Positions 44,205-55,450 of a DNA stretch of 64,000 nt are shown one piece after another. Source of the DNA: Megaleporinus macrocephalus (taxonomy: Eukaryota; Chordata; Actinopteri; Characiformes; Anostomidae); assembly GCA_021613375.1 (NCBI GenBank), contig CM038711.1, forward strand, positions 15,524,576-15,588,575, given 5' to 3'. Within the stretch, counting starts at the first letter, position 1; every line of letters starts with the position of its first letter. Position numbers and translations under genes: made by a program. The notes beneath the pieces were generated by a model. The model was not told the DNA's origin and searched no databases. It saw only the letters and a list, made by a program, of their open reading frames with translations.

Positions 44205-45620
44205 CAAGATCATTCAACATTTATTTATATGGTGCTTTTTACAACCGGAGTTGTCTCAAAGCAGCTTTATAGAAAAGCAGTTTTGAAAAAAATGAAACAA
44301 AGAGAAGGATGATAAAAAAGTCCCTGTATAGCAAAGAAAGGGAATCAAGGTCTAAGCCCCACTAGAGCAAGCCGGAGGCGACAGCGACAAGGAAAAACTC
44401 CCCTGAGAAAAGCAAGATACCTTGAGTGGACCCCAGGCTCGAGGAGGGAACAGATCTTCGACTCCGGATAGAAAAAGAGCAACAAAGCTAATGAGATTAT
44501 AAGACAGAATACAATGAGAAGCTAAGCTTAAACATGTTTCTAATTCAGGAGGTATTGATGTAAAGTTTTAGCTATCTCATAAGTTCTCTGTCAGAGTGAG
44601 AGGTGACGCCAGATGATGGTGGCTCTACTGTAGTGATGAGCAGGAGAGCATCCTCAGGTCAGACAAGAGGGACAGTTGATCGGATGACTTCTAGCGGCTC
44701 TGGTAACTTCTGAGTGGTGACTTAGGCAGATGTCAAGAGATAGAGAGAGAGAGAGAGGTAAGTAAATATAGATTGTCAGAGAGTAATAATACAGCTGATA
44801 TTAGTGCAATGCTTGTGCAAACAGGTGAGTCCCGAACAGAGAACGGGAGGTGATTCCACAATTTGGGGGCTACGTAGGAGCAGAGTTGATTCTTGGTATT
44901 GTGGTAAGCATCAGAGTTTCAAATATGATGTGAGCATCCACAGGACACCAGTAAAAGAAACGCAGAAGGGGAGTGACATGACTGAACTCAGGAAGATTAA
45001 AGACAAGCTGTACTTTTGTATTCTGGATCAGAGACAAGATGAAGACCAGCCAGGAATGAGTTGCAGTAGTCAAGCCTTGAAATAAAAAGGGACAGAACTA
45101 GTACCTCGGTGGTTTCCTGAGTGAGTCGGAACCATCAAATGTTTTAGAGAAGATATCTGAAGGACCGACTGAGATGGAAAGATTGTGGTGAGGACCTGTA
45201 GTTCCAGGAATAAACAGCAGCACAGCCTTGTTAGGGTTAATCTTCAGGTGATGAGCTGTCATCCAGGAAGAGATGTCAATCAGACATGCCAAGATGTGAC
45301 TGCAAACTTAAGTAGAGTGAAATTAGAAGAGGGCCCAGCACTAAGCCTTGAGGGGCACTGGTGGAAAGCCTGCATGGAGCAGATGTAGACCCTGGCAAGA
45401 GCGTTCGTCCAGATATTCATCCAGATTGCTGTGTTGAAGGCTGCAGAGAGGTCAAGAAGACCTGCTGATCTAGTCAGATTTTTATGCATAACTTTCTCTA
45501 AGATTTACAAAGAATTGTCCATAATAGAGAAAATATCCAGTGAGCGACAGTTCTCTGGGCAAAAATGCCTTGTTGATGCCAGAGGTCAGAGGAAAATGGC
45601 CAAGCTAGTTTGAGCTGAAT
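44205..45620 (-). mobile_element. L2/CR1-like LINE, minus strand, 5'-truncated
   Basis: On the minus strand the element runs from about 45620 to its 3' end near 44205 (reverse complement of ATTTATTTATATGGTGC, a typical fish LINE tail region). The downstream half is 3' untranslated region; the upstream half encodes a decayed reverse transcriptase. A (GA)n run at about 44739-44757 lies within it. Truncated at its 5' end. Confidence 0.82.
44860..45490 (-). pseudogene. LINE reverse transcriptase relic
   Basis: Minus-strand polymerase remnant. In order from its N-terminal side: LLDLSAAFNTA (about 45428-45462, the fingers/palm motif with the first catalytic Asp), a degraded S.LSAGP near 45335-45355 (the usual QGSVLGP), DISSWMTAHHLKINPNK (about 45225-45285), LFIPG (about 45205-45225), and LVFNLPEFSHVTPLL (about 44965-45010). 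The YADD catalytic segment between the QGSVLGP and DISSWM motifs is missing, and stops and frameshifts are frequent. Confidence 0.85.
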
Positions 45621-48600
45621 GAAAGATAACAGTAACTCAAATAGCCATTTGTTGCAATGGAGGCGTGCAGAAGCGTGTCTCTATATGCACAACATATTGA
45701 ACCTTAAAGCAGAAGACTACACTGGGTGTCACATCCATCAACTAAGAACAGGCAACTAAGGCAAAAATGGACAACAGAAGATTGAAAAAACATTGCCTGC
45801 TCTGAGTCTCGATTTCTGCTGCAACATATGAACAGTGGGGTCCGAATTTGGCCTGAATAACATAAAAGCATGGATCCATTCTACCTTGTATCAAAAGTTT
45901 AAGCTGGTGGTGGCGATGTGGTGGCGTAATGTGCATGTTTTCTTGGGAAACTGTGGGCCTCTTAATTCAAATTGAGCACTGTTTAAACAACACAGCCTAC
46001 CCGAGTACTGTTGCTGACCATGTCCATCTCCAGCTGGTAAGCATGGCTAGCCTTGGCCTATCCTATCTCAAAATACCATTTTGTATCTTAAGAGTATAAG
46101 TGAGTCAGTGTGGAGTCGCATCTGCCTTCAGTCCAACATGAAAGGATGCAGAGGTAGCACTGCCCCACTGGTGAAATCCTCTTGTTAGTCTTGAAGATCC
46201 TGCTTTCATTAGGTAGCCAAGAAAAGGAAGTCAATGACTAAAGCTCTAAGGCTTGGTATGCAACGATTATTACCCCCACTGTCATTATCACCAAGTTTGG
46301 AATCCAAACTTTTTAGAGATATTTTCTAGGGTGTTCAGAAATCTCTTTTGTTGGTGTCATCTAATTTCTCCTTCAAATTAACTGTTAATCCTAGAGGTTC
46401 ACATGTATTTGCCACTCACAGATACAAAGTACTGTTCTCAATCATTGTTCTCAATAAGACCATGTATAGTATTGTTGTCTGATTTGTTTATTTGAGTTCT
46501 TTATATACTTTTATTGACTTGAAAGAATATCTGACTACCGCTGTATTTGAGATAAATCAGTCACAAAATATATATTGTGCATTAACCTTTGCACAATTCC
46601 AGCTTGTCACAGAACACATTTTTCCACAACATGTGAAACTGTGCAAACAGTGATTGTGTATTAAAATGCATATTAATATAGAACATAGTGTGTTCTATGT
46701 AGAGGATGTGCTATTCAGCGAAACCGTTTCATATCAAGGTCATATTTTATGACACCGCCTTTTCAAGTCTTTTTTTTATGTAGGGTCCTTTCATGGTCCT
46801 TTATTTCACCAGTTATGCTTGGGGCTGACACTGGTGCATGAATGCAGCAAGATAAAAAAATAATAATAATAAAAAAAACACAGCCAAGGACAATACAAAG
46901 CAAGAAATAAATGTTAGGTCTGTTGAAAGGAGCACCACATCTAGAGACAGGAGAGGCAAATTATCTGCCTAAGAAATCTGTCTGTTCATTTATTTTCCCA
47001 CATTATATATGTTCATCTCTAAAATGATCAATAATAATACAAAATGAGGCATGCAAACCTTCCTATGTAGCCTTTAATATCAGGAACCAGGGATGTATAG
47101 TGCAAAGTTTTGTTACACTTTTAATCTTTTTAGTCATTTGCCACATGCGAAGAACATACAAAGTAGCGGGTTTGGCGGGGCATGATAATTGATTGGTGGG
47201 ACTAAATGACTCCCTGATCCTGATAATAGCAGCCATTTACAGACAAAATGGTCATCCAAACCTTTCAGTGAGGAAAATTACAGAACAAATTGGTTTAAAA
47301 TGTTGACAATTTTATTAATTAGAGTATAATAGTTAAAAACCTTTTTTTTCTCTTGCCAAAGGCATTTAAAGTGATGGCAAAGCCCGTAGACAAGTCGGGT
47401 CAAAGAGGTTAATTTACTGTGTTTTGTTATGCATGGTCAGTTTCATGTTCTTAATTAACTTCAGTGCAAGTTATTAGTTCAACTCCAGTTAACATTAAAG
47501 TTTAAAAGAACACAAGGTGAAAGGAGTGTGCTTTTACTTGGATGTTAAGATATAACAGGACTACTCTAGTCCCATACATTTTTGGCTATGCCTTTGGACT
47601 CTCATTTCATGCATATTCCATTAAATACTTCCTCAGACAATAAAGCAAAGTAATATAGAAAAGTTTGGTACCACTGGCCAACTTGCATATGTTGTGGATT
47701 TCTAAGTGAAAGAAAGTATACACAACCTTTGCAGCTACATTTTTATACAAGGAAGACATGTAAAATATTAGAAAATATTAAAAATGTAAAATGAAATAGT
47801 AATTATAGCATTTACAAAAGTTATTACACCCTGGTTAACATGAATTGTTTGACTACTCAAACACTGTGCTAACACTCAATAGCCATGTGAGAATACCTGA
47901 TTATGTTTAGGATCAGATTTATGCAGAAATATAGAAATTTCTATAGGGCTCTTTGGCAGCTGGCTAAGGATCTGACAATAAAGATAAATTAAGTAAAATG
48001 GTTAAACATAAGGATTAATCTGTTACATTTTGAACAGCCAGTAACCCTGAATGGAACACTGAAATGGAGAGTGGAAGAATGTATTCTATTAAATATATTA
48101 TGGAAACAAATGTTACACTGTCAGTCCAGACACTAGGAATGAAAGAGATTGTACAGTTATCTAAAATCTATTTATGGCAGTTAAGACATTTGTTGCTACA
48201 TTCACTGTTGGAATACCACATTGTTGTGGTAGTATTAGCCTTATGTCGACAATGTGTGATGTATCTTAAAACCTTTGTGCTTTTAACAATGCAGAGCCAG
48301 TCAGTAAGTCACTTGGGACATTGACTATGGAGAGTCATGTAGGACATCACCTACTCTTGGCCAGCCCACTCAACAGTCCTACAAAATGATGTCTTAATCT
48401 TTTATGCCTTTCATAAAATAGGTTTGAGCTCATCCTGATCCTGGGGGGAAATAGATAAATAAATAATAAGAACAGCATCAGCTAATCCCAAACTCTTCCC
48501 AATTAATTTTAGTCAACAAACACTGTTCAAAGTAGGATGGCTAGATACTGATATCTGTCCACAGAAATGTGTCAAAAGATTAATTCCATGCCCCCCAGCT

Positions 48601-48995
48601 GTGTCCCATCTTCCTGGCTTTTTAGAAAATAATTAAAGATAGACTGATTTAGTTTAAGGTATCAGCATGCTTCTATCTACTTATCTTTGTGTATTTCAGG
48701 GATTGTCAACTGTGCATAACTCCCCTAAGCCTTATTTCTTTCATTCAATTTCTGTTTTTTTACAGTTCTCTTAACAAACATCTACAAAAATGCCCCCCAA
48801 TGTGCTGTAGTCTTATTGCAAATAAAAAAAGTTATATTCCATCAGAAAAAATAAAAAAGTGGAAATAGAAGAGAAGCAGTTATTTGGGCCATTCACCATT
48901 ACAGAAATCAGTTTGAATGAATGTGATGTAATAGTGTGTTTTAGTGAATGGGCTCCCATGTTAGAAATTAGGGGTTATTTTTAAATGAAGTTATG
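45621..48995. other. Intergenic sequence, no gene recognised
   Basis: About 3.4 kb of AT-rich sequence in which I could identify no transposon, gene or strong motif. A small hairpin-like AGAACATAGTGTGTTCTATG lies at about 46680. Confidence 0.5.
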
Positions 48996-49361
48996 AAATA
49001 ACTTAAGTTTGGGAGAAGGACCACGCCCAAACTCCTCCCTTCCATCATTACACGCTCTATATAAACCACTCCTCTGCCCTCACCTTCTCGTGACGAAATT
49101 CGCACCGACTGGCCCGTTGACTGCTCCTTCCTTACTCTCTGCCGACACAGACTTGCTTCGGACGGCTGGCTCTTCGCCAATCGCCAGCACATCCTGCCTC
49201 CCGCTATTCCTCGCGCTGCTCCTCGTTTGGGGTCCTTTATCACCGCTGCCCCTGGGACTGCTCCGGTTCTATCGTCTCCCGGAAGTGGCCGCTCTCGTTT
49301 GCCGCACCCCGGCTCTTCCTCGACTGCTTCACGCGGCGTCTCCCGCGCGTTGATGCCCCCG

Positions 49362-49419
49362 CGCCTGCCGAGCCTCCCCGCACCTGCCGAGCCTCCCCGC
49401 ACCTGCCGAGCCTCCCCGC
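49362..49419 (+). repeat. 19-bp tandem repeat, three copies
   Basis: CCTGCCGAGCCTCCCCGCA repeated three times almost exactly (first and last units differ only in the A/G at the C-G-C junction). Confidence 0.95.
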
Positions 49420-50119
49420 GCTTCTCTCCCTCTAAATCTCGCCTTCCGGGAACACTGGACTGGACTATCGTCAGGCTCCAAGTTTGGGGGAACGTCGCGT
49501 TCCCTGTGCCCCTTCTGCCTCATGGTCTGGGCCGTATTTTCCTCGCTTCTGCCCTCCGTCGGAGGTAAACATCCTGGGCGCCCCGATGACGTCACGCCTC
49601 CTGCTGGTTCCGGAGGAACGACACCTGGTCTAAGAGGTCTATCCCTACACCCCTGCCCCCCCTGCTGCTCCCTCCAGGCTACTGCAGCCTGCAGCTGTTG
49701 GTTCTGCCTCAACCGTGCTGATTTCACTCGCGGCTTCTCACGCTTCAGCCAACACACGTTGTCACACCGTTGTCTACCATCTTACAGCGTTGTTTTATAG
49801 CAGGTCATGCCTCATGCCACCTAATCAGTGTTGTCACAATTTCGTTACCACATAATGTCGTTTCTTGGTACCATGACTTCTTCTTATTGGCACATTTATG
49901 ACTGTATGATTGACATGAAGGATTTCAAAAGGTCACAACAATGTACTGACAAACGTAGTCACTGTGTAGCTGCAGAATTGTTTATAATGCCGTCTCAGCT
50001 TCTGAGAAATTACCTTTTGGCACGACCACGCCACCGACGTCACAACGTCATACAACAAACCTGTGTGTTTCTGCCTCTTCCAGCATCGCTTCTTGGGCTT
50101 AGTCACCTCTCCTACTTAA

Positions 50120-50245
50120 TCATCCTTCCTCATACCTCAATCGTCCAACTCCCCTTTCCCTCAATCGTCCCTCCCCCACCTCAATCGTCCCTCCCTCACC
50201 TCAATCATCCAACTTCCCCTTCCCCTCAATCGTCCCTCTGTTCTC
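50120..50245 (+). repeat. CCTCAATCGTCC tandem repeat
   Basis: At least five CCTCAATC(G/A)TCC words separated by short C/T spacers, at steps of roughly 20-35 bases. Confidence 0.9.
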
Positions 50246-50284
50246 TCGTTCTGCCCTTATCCTGTTCCCTTCCTTAATCTTCCT

Positions 50285-50620
50285 GCCATTTCTTTACAGG
50301 TCCCCCTAATGCACCGCCTCATGCCTGCCTCAATCGTCCCTTCTCAAATCTTTCTGCCATTTCTTTACCGGTCCCCCTACCACAGTGCCCCATGCCTGCC
50401 TCAATTATCCCTCCTCCCACCTCCCTTAATCTACCTGCCTTTTCTTTACAGGTCTTGCCTCTTGCTTGCCTCAGTCATCCCTTGCTTCCTCCCTCCCACC
50501 TCCCACCTCCTTCCTCGATCTTTCTGCATTTCTTTACAGGTCAACCTACTGCACTTTCTCCTGCCTGCCTCAATCCTCCCTCGATCCCTCATTCTTCCCG
50601 CTATTTTCTTTACAGGTCTC
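50285..50620 (+). repeat. Tandem repeat with TTTCTTTACAGGT module, five copies
   Basis: TTTCTTTACAGGT (one copy TTTCTTTACCGGT) occurs at about 50289, 50359, 50440, 50528 and 50604, at steps of about 70-90 bases, each followed by CC/CT-rich sequence with GCCTGCCTCAAT-like words. Each module resembles a polypyrimidine tract plus AG splice acceptor immediately followed by GT. Confidence 0.88.
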
Positions 50621-52190
50621 CATACTGCTGTGCCTCCTCCGGCTGGCTCACTGGTTGCTTCTTTTGTCACGCAAGTCCTCCTTCACAGAACTCTCATCCT
50701 CTACAGCCAGTCTCTCTCTCACCGGACCCTCGAATGCTGCTCAACCTTTGCAATCGCAGGCTCTTTCTCACATCCTACAACCGCAGCTTGTCTTCTACAA
50801 TCACTGACTCTCCTCATCGTTGTCACTGGGCATGAGTAGACAGAAGTGATTCTTATCCATTCAGACACACTCCATTAGTTGTCTCACGGCATCCAGTACG
50901 ACTCATTCCAGGCCATTCAGATGTAACCACAGCCCTGCTCAACATCACCTTCCCTTCATACAACTCTTCATCACTGCAGCCTCCCTGATGCCAGTCAACT
51001 CGCAGCACTCCACCAGCTTCTTCAGTCACATTTAGTAACTAGTTGAACTCATCCTCCTCCAAATCACACTCCGACTTCTTCTCCTCAAAACTATTCAAAA
51101 GACAGAACTTCACTTCTGCCACAACAACCATCAGTACACAGACCCCTTTCTCCACACTCAGTCACTTTCTGCTAGCCATCTGGATTTCCCCAATGTTTGG
51201 AATTCCATCTTGGAATTCTCCATTCAGTCTTATCCAACACCTCCTGGATGGAGCATCCTACTGTCTAGTGGAGATATCACCTACATGACCACTAACACCT
51301 CCAAAGATTAAATTTTCTTACTTACAGTCGTTTTCTTCTCCTTCCCCTAGAGTCTCATCACTCCTGCTTTACAAACTGCTTTTACCACTACTCTGATAGA
51401 ACTTCTCCAAATTAATTGATCCATTAAGTATAAATGTAATTAATTTTGCTATCCGGTGTCAACGCTTCTCCACCTCAATTTAAAATCACTGCTTGGTCCA
51501 TATCACGAAACCTACATCGGTTTTCTCAGAACACTTGACTCTCTTCATTACAGAATCTGAATCCATCATATCATACCTGGTTTCACACTCATCTTTGCCA
51601 CGCCCTCTCAGTGGTTATTCTCCAGTGCATTTCTAAGGACATCCACCCAGAATTGGCATGGCTTCCATGGCTTTCCATCAGGGATCCTCTGATCACATCA
51701 TCTAACTCCTAGCACAACAAGCTTGCATCTCTCCAAGTTAGGACTCTAGGGGCCTGGCTCCAAATTTCAGTAACTGATGCCATCACCACCAACTTACCAG
51801 CCATCTTCCTCCTTCCTTCTGCCTTCTTTAACTTTTCAGACATTCAGAATTTACATCGCTCTCAGCCTGATCCGACACCTCCATTTAGCTGTTTGTCAGA
51901 CCTGTCTGTCCTCAAATCAAATATGTGTTCAGACCACACAATCCAACTTCTCGGACCTCATTCCTCCCAGACACATCATGGCTACATTCGTTCCCTAATC
52001 AACGACTTCAGGCTGGCACAAGAAACTTGCGTCTATCTCAGCTGGAGCTTTTGGGGTCTGGCTTCAAAACCTAGCAGCAGAAGCCACCCAGAACTCCAGC
52101 CCCAAGTTTCTCGGAGTTCCCCCGCCTTGCCCTGCCTTAGTGGTCCGCACTTCGCAAAAGAGGAATTGTGCTTATTAAAAACAAATGCAT

Positions 52191-53395
52191 TATTGAATGG
52201 TTTAAATGTACACAAAATAATTTAGAGAGGTTTGATGTGAAATGCTGCATTCTAGAGAAACCTAACACAGAGTAGTTCCCAGTAGTGATGATAGAAATCA
52301 GATATTTGAGTACAATGCTTCTAAAAGCTATGTTACAGAAAATAAATATAATACAATGCCTGAGACATAGCTTTACAATACTTTTAAGCCTAAACCATAC
52401 ATGCATATAAACCCATACCTGTTAGAAAAGCACTATAAGACCAAATAGTCTCCAATGCAGGACTTTTTTATCACTATGTTACATATATTACTATATTACA
52501 TTACATAGAAATACTCTGAATACATGGATTCGCTATTCCTCATGGACCGAACAATAAAATGGTGATATTTGTAGTTATTGTTACAGCTGGTCCAACCACT
52601 CAAGAGTAACTTATATCAAAAATATAAATTTATAATTTAAAAAAATATAAATTGTGCATTTTATTTACAAAACAAACAAACAAGCAATCACTTTTTTGTG
52701 GTATTATGTGCCAAAATTGTTATCATTCATTTTACATTTTTATTCTTGTTACTGTACCTTTAAGACTTTTATGTAAATCAGCGCTGCTCTGATCGGCTGA
52801 CCTGTACTGTGTTTTAAATGGGGTGAAACACTTCTTAAGTCTTCAAATATGAATGGTTGGGGCTACTGCTGTATGCTGAATAAGTGAAAAAGTTTGTTCT
52901 AATGACATCACAATAAAGCCAGTTTTGAAACTTTCACATTGTTTATATACAACATCAAAAGAAGGAAAGAGGGACGTCAGGAGAAATAAATTTTTTCTAT
53001 GATACAACCTTTTTAAAGACCAAGACAATGGTTCTCAAACAATTTAACAGGTACTCTAGGCAGGTTACATTTTTGCTTGATCCCAACTTACATAGGAATT
53101 AAGCAAAAATATGGACCATTCTGGCATCTCTTAAGACCTGAGAACCAAAAGTGGTTCTTCTATGGCATTGTACCAAGGATTCACAGATACATGAACCAAA
53201 AGGAAATAGAAGGTCATTGTTCTGAATAGATGTGGGATGGTAGAAACATGATCGATATTTCCAAGTATCAGACCATGCAGTCAGGTAGCTGATAAAGGCA
53301 ACAGTTAGAAACCAGGACTAAAAATAACAAAACTGCCAGCATCTAGATCGTGTCTCCCATTCCTGCACTATGAAGGAGGTCAGTCAATTACATGC
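52191..53395. other. Intergenic sequence, no gene recognised
   Basis: AT-rich. A possible scrap of the GAACC-word fish repeat lies near 53140-53165. Confidence 0.5.
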
Positions 53396-53399
53396 TGCA

Positions 53400-54380
53400 C
53401 ACTCTTACACACATAATAGACAATTTGCTCACTACCTTTTCAGAAAATAGTACAGGCAAGGAAAAACATATCCATTAAAGATGTTTGCAATATCTGTCTC
53501 GATATAAGAGTGGACGCTGGGCAGAAGGGGAGACTGATGAACATTCTGAAGGCCACTTCAGCAGCATGCTTACTCTGAGCCCGCTTGATGGAAAGAGCCT
53601 CACAACCTGCTGTTGTTTGTTCTCGTTGTTTATTTTCTTAAAGTTTGTATTTCACAGGTTAGGCACCTAATGCTTTCTTGCATTGCTACAAGACCTCTTC
53701 CCCCACTTCTGCCCCCTCTACCCGCTACAGTGTTTCAGGGTAATTTGGTTCCACCTGAAGAGACACACATGCAGAATCAATATTAATCGACTTGGCAGCA
53801 AGAGAGAAGGGTTTTTTTTCTTAAAGCGGATGTTGCGGCATGACTTGGAGGTAATATTTCAGCACTCCTGCCACGTGAGGACAGCGCAGCTATGGTCACT
53901 TTCAGGGTTATTGATGACCAAAAGGAACATCTTGTTTTCTTTACTCTCTGTCTCTCTCTCCGACGCTCTCTTTCCTACAGTCTATTTAGGAACACTTAGC
54001 TGCTGTGGTCTTTGGGCTTCAGGCTTGACATGATGCTCATAATCCAGTCCTAATAAAAGGCTCTGGAGGAATATTTTGCCTCCAGGCAGTTGCAAACCCT
54101 CACCATTTGTGTTCAGCATCTATCACTTACCCAAACTGGAAATCAGTGCTCTCTGCACCCCTCTCCCAAACTCCATACAAATCATTTAGATGTGCTCATT
54201 TGATTATGTGCCTAATCTCCCTCTATGAATTTAGATGTGAGGCAATCGAGTTTCTAAACAACAGATGAAATTACAATGCCAGGATCATCTGCTGGGAAGT
54301 TTTATAGATGGATTATAGATCGTAAGTGATGTGATAAAACGTTAACATGTGTTAAGTAGATTGGGGAAATTCATGATGAT
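53400..54380. promoter_or_regulatory. Candidate conserved non-coding block I
   Basis: Nearly 1 kb of balanced, non-repetitive, non-coding sequence. The part 54040-54310 is the most striking: it holds ATTTAGATGTG twice (54184-54194 and 54229-54239) around TTTGATTATGTGCCTAAT. A plus-strand frame at 53683-54033 (116 codons) has no domain. A regulatory role is inferred only. Confidence 0.33.
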
Positions 54381-54820
54381 TTGCAGAGGATAATTATTTG
54401 CAGATGATCACATATGTTGCCCAAGAGTTGGAGCAAAATAATCTAACTCTTCAAGTTTAATTTTTTTTATGCTCCTTAGGGAGTCGGCAGCATGTTGCAA
54501 TATAACATTGGCTTTACTTTGAATTATGTGAATATCATGGCAATATGAATGGCTATATGGTTTCAGAATTTGCCTATTTGCATTGCAGGAATTACATCCT
54601 CTGATTCCATTCACAACCACAGTAAAGAAATCCACAGTTTCTCTATAATGCTTGATTTGACATTAAGCCACTCTGAATAACTTTGTTTACATCTGTAAAA
54701 CTAAAATTTTAAATGTAAAAAAGAGATGGACTTTTCCATTAACATGGACTTGATAATTGGATGTTTGATTTACTGGGACAGTTTGTGGAGCTAAAATAAA
54801 GGTTCCTAAATGGTTCTTAG
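54381..54820. other. Intergenic sequence, nothing recognised
   Basis: AT-rich; words such as AAAGGTTCCTAAATGGTTC at about 54799 resemble a scrap of the GAACC-word fish repeat. Confidence 0.45.
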
Positions 54821-54821
54821 T

Positions 54822-54944
54822 TTGGATGTGCAGTTCTAGGACAGGATATAATAAGTGTATAACATTTACATTGTAGTTCTTTTAAAAATGTTATTTGCAC
54901 ATCCCATGTGCATAAAAGCCATTAAAAGTTGTATTTATTTAATT

Positions 54945-54996
<52 letters not shown>

Positions 54997-54998
54997 TA

Positions 54999-55063
<65 letters not shown>

Positions 55064-55194
55064 ACTGTTATTATTATTATTATTATTAATAATAATAATA
55101 GTAGTAATAATAACATGGGATGTGCATTTTTTTAAAGAACTACAATGCAAATGTTCTAATCTAATTATATCCTGTCCTAGAACTGCACATCCAA
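54822..55194. mobile_element. Foldback (long inverted repeat) element with microsatellite loop
   Basis: Left arm 54822-54908 and right arm 55114-55194 are inverted copies. The outer 31 bases are a perfect match (starting TTGGATGTGCAG and ending CTGCACATCCAA). The inner parts match with a few differences (GCATTGTAGTTCTTT/CATTGTAGTTCTTTT, GCACATCCCATG). The loop is a (TTA)n microsatellite. The arms would pair into a stable hairpin. This is the form of a foldback or palindromic miniature DNA element; no target duplication was found beyond the arms. Confidence 0.88.
54946..55103 (+). repeat. (TTA)n microsatellite
   Basis: About 50 trinucleotides with few interruptions, turning into (AAT)n near its right end (about 55086). 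It accounts for the poly-Leu, poly-Ile and poly-Asn frames on both strands. Confidence 0.97.
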
Positions 55195-55224
55195 GCTTGC
55201 ATTCTTAATGTTTTCTGGAATGGA

Positions 55225-55450
55225 GTTTAGGAACTATCTAAGATCATTTTTGTCCACCAACTGAGTTGTAAGTGATCCTAGGAGTTTGCAGGAAGCCTGA
55301 CTCAGCAGAATTAAGTGGCTTGGACAGGCTATAAGGCTTCAATAGATCAGCAACATATGGCAGAGTTAGGCTGTTAACAGCTTTAAATGTAATAAGCAAC
55401 ATCTTGTACTCAATAAAAACTTAACAGGATGCCAGAGTAAGCTGAACCAC
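55225..55450 (-). pseudogene. LINE reverse transcriptase C-terminal scrap
   Basis: Minus-strand reading gives FKAVNSLTLPYVADLLKPYS and, further on, LNSAESGFLQTPR. This is the pattern of the end of a CR1/L2-group LINE polymerase (FKALHGLAP..I.DLL.PY). No 3' tail is visible. It is short, decayed and inactive. Confidence 0.62.

Larger units (their letters stand above)
48998..52190 (+). mobile_element. 3.2-kb pyrimidine-biased block of unknown origin
   Basis: Abrupt change from AT-rich to C/T-rich plus strand at about 49000 and back at about 52190. The first 0.75 kb is GC-rich with many CpG; the rest is dominated by C and T with few G. Near the left edge AGTTTGGG (49006) and CCCAAACT (49026) form a dyad, followed by a TATA-like CTCTATATAAACC at about 49055. 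Several internal tandem repeats follow. Frames up to 176 codons exist on the plus strand but are Ser/Pro/Leu-rich and overlap in other frames, as expected from composition. It looks like an inserted element or a large tandem-derived block; no polymerase, transposase or terminal repeats recognised. Confidence 0.45.

Noticed and set aside
49009..49757. Overlapping 110-145 codon frames on both strands near 49.0-49.8 kb as genes
   Set aside because: High GC alone explains open frames in several phases at once; no domain, and one frame runs over a 19-bp tandem repeat.
50309..50839. 176-codon plus-strand frame in the C/T-rich block as a gene
   Set aside because: Other plus frames over the same bases are also open for over 110 codons. 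The composition (few A and G) makes stop codons rare, and the content is tandem repeats.
54855..55208. Poly-Leu/Ile/Asn frames
   Set aside because: Direct translation of the (TTA)n microsatellite.
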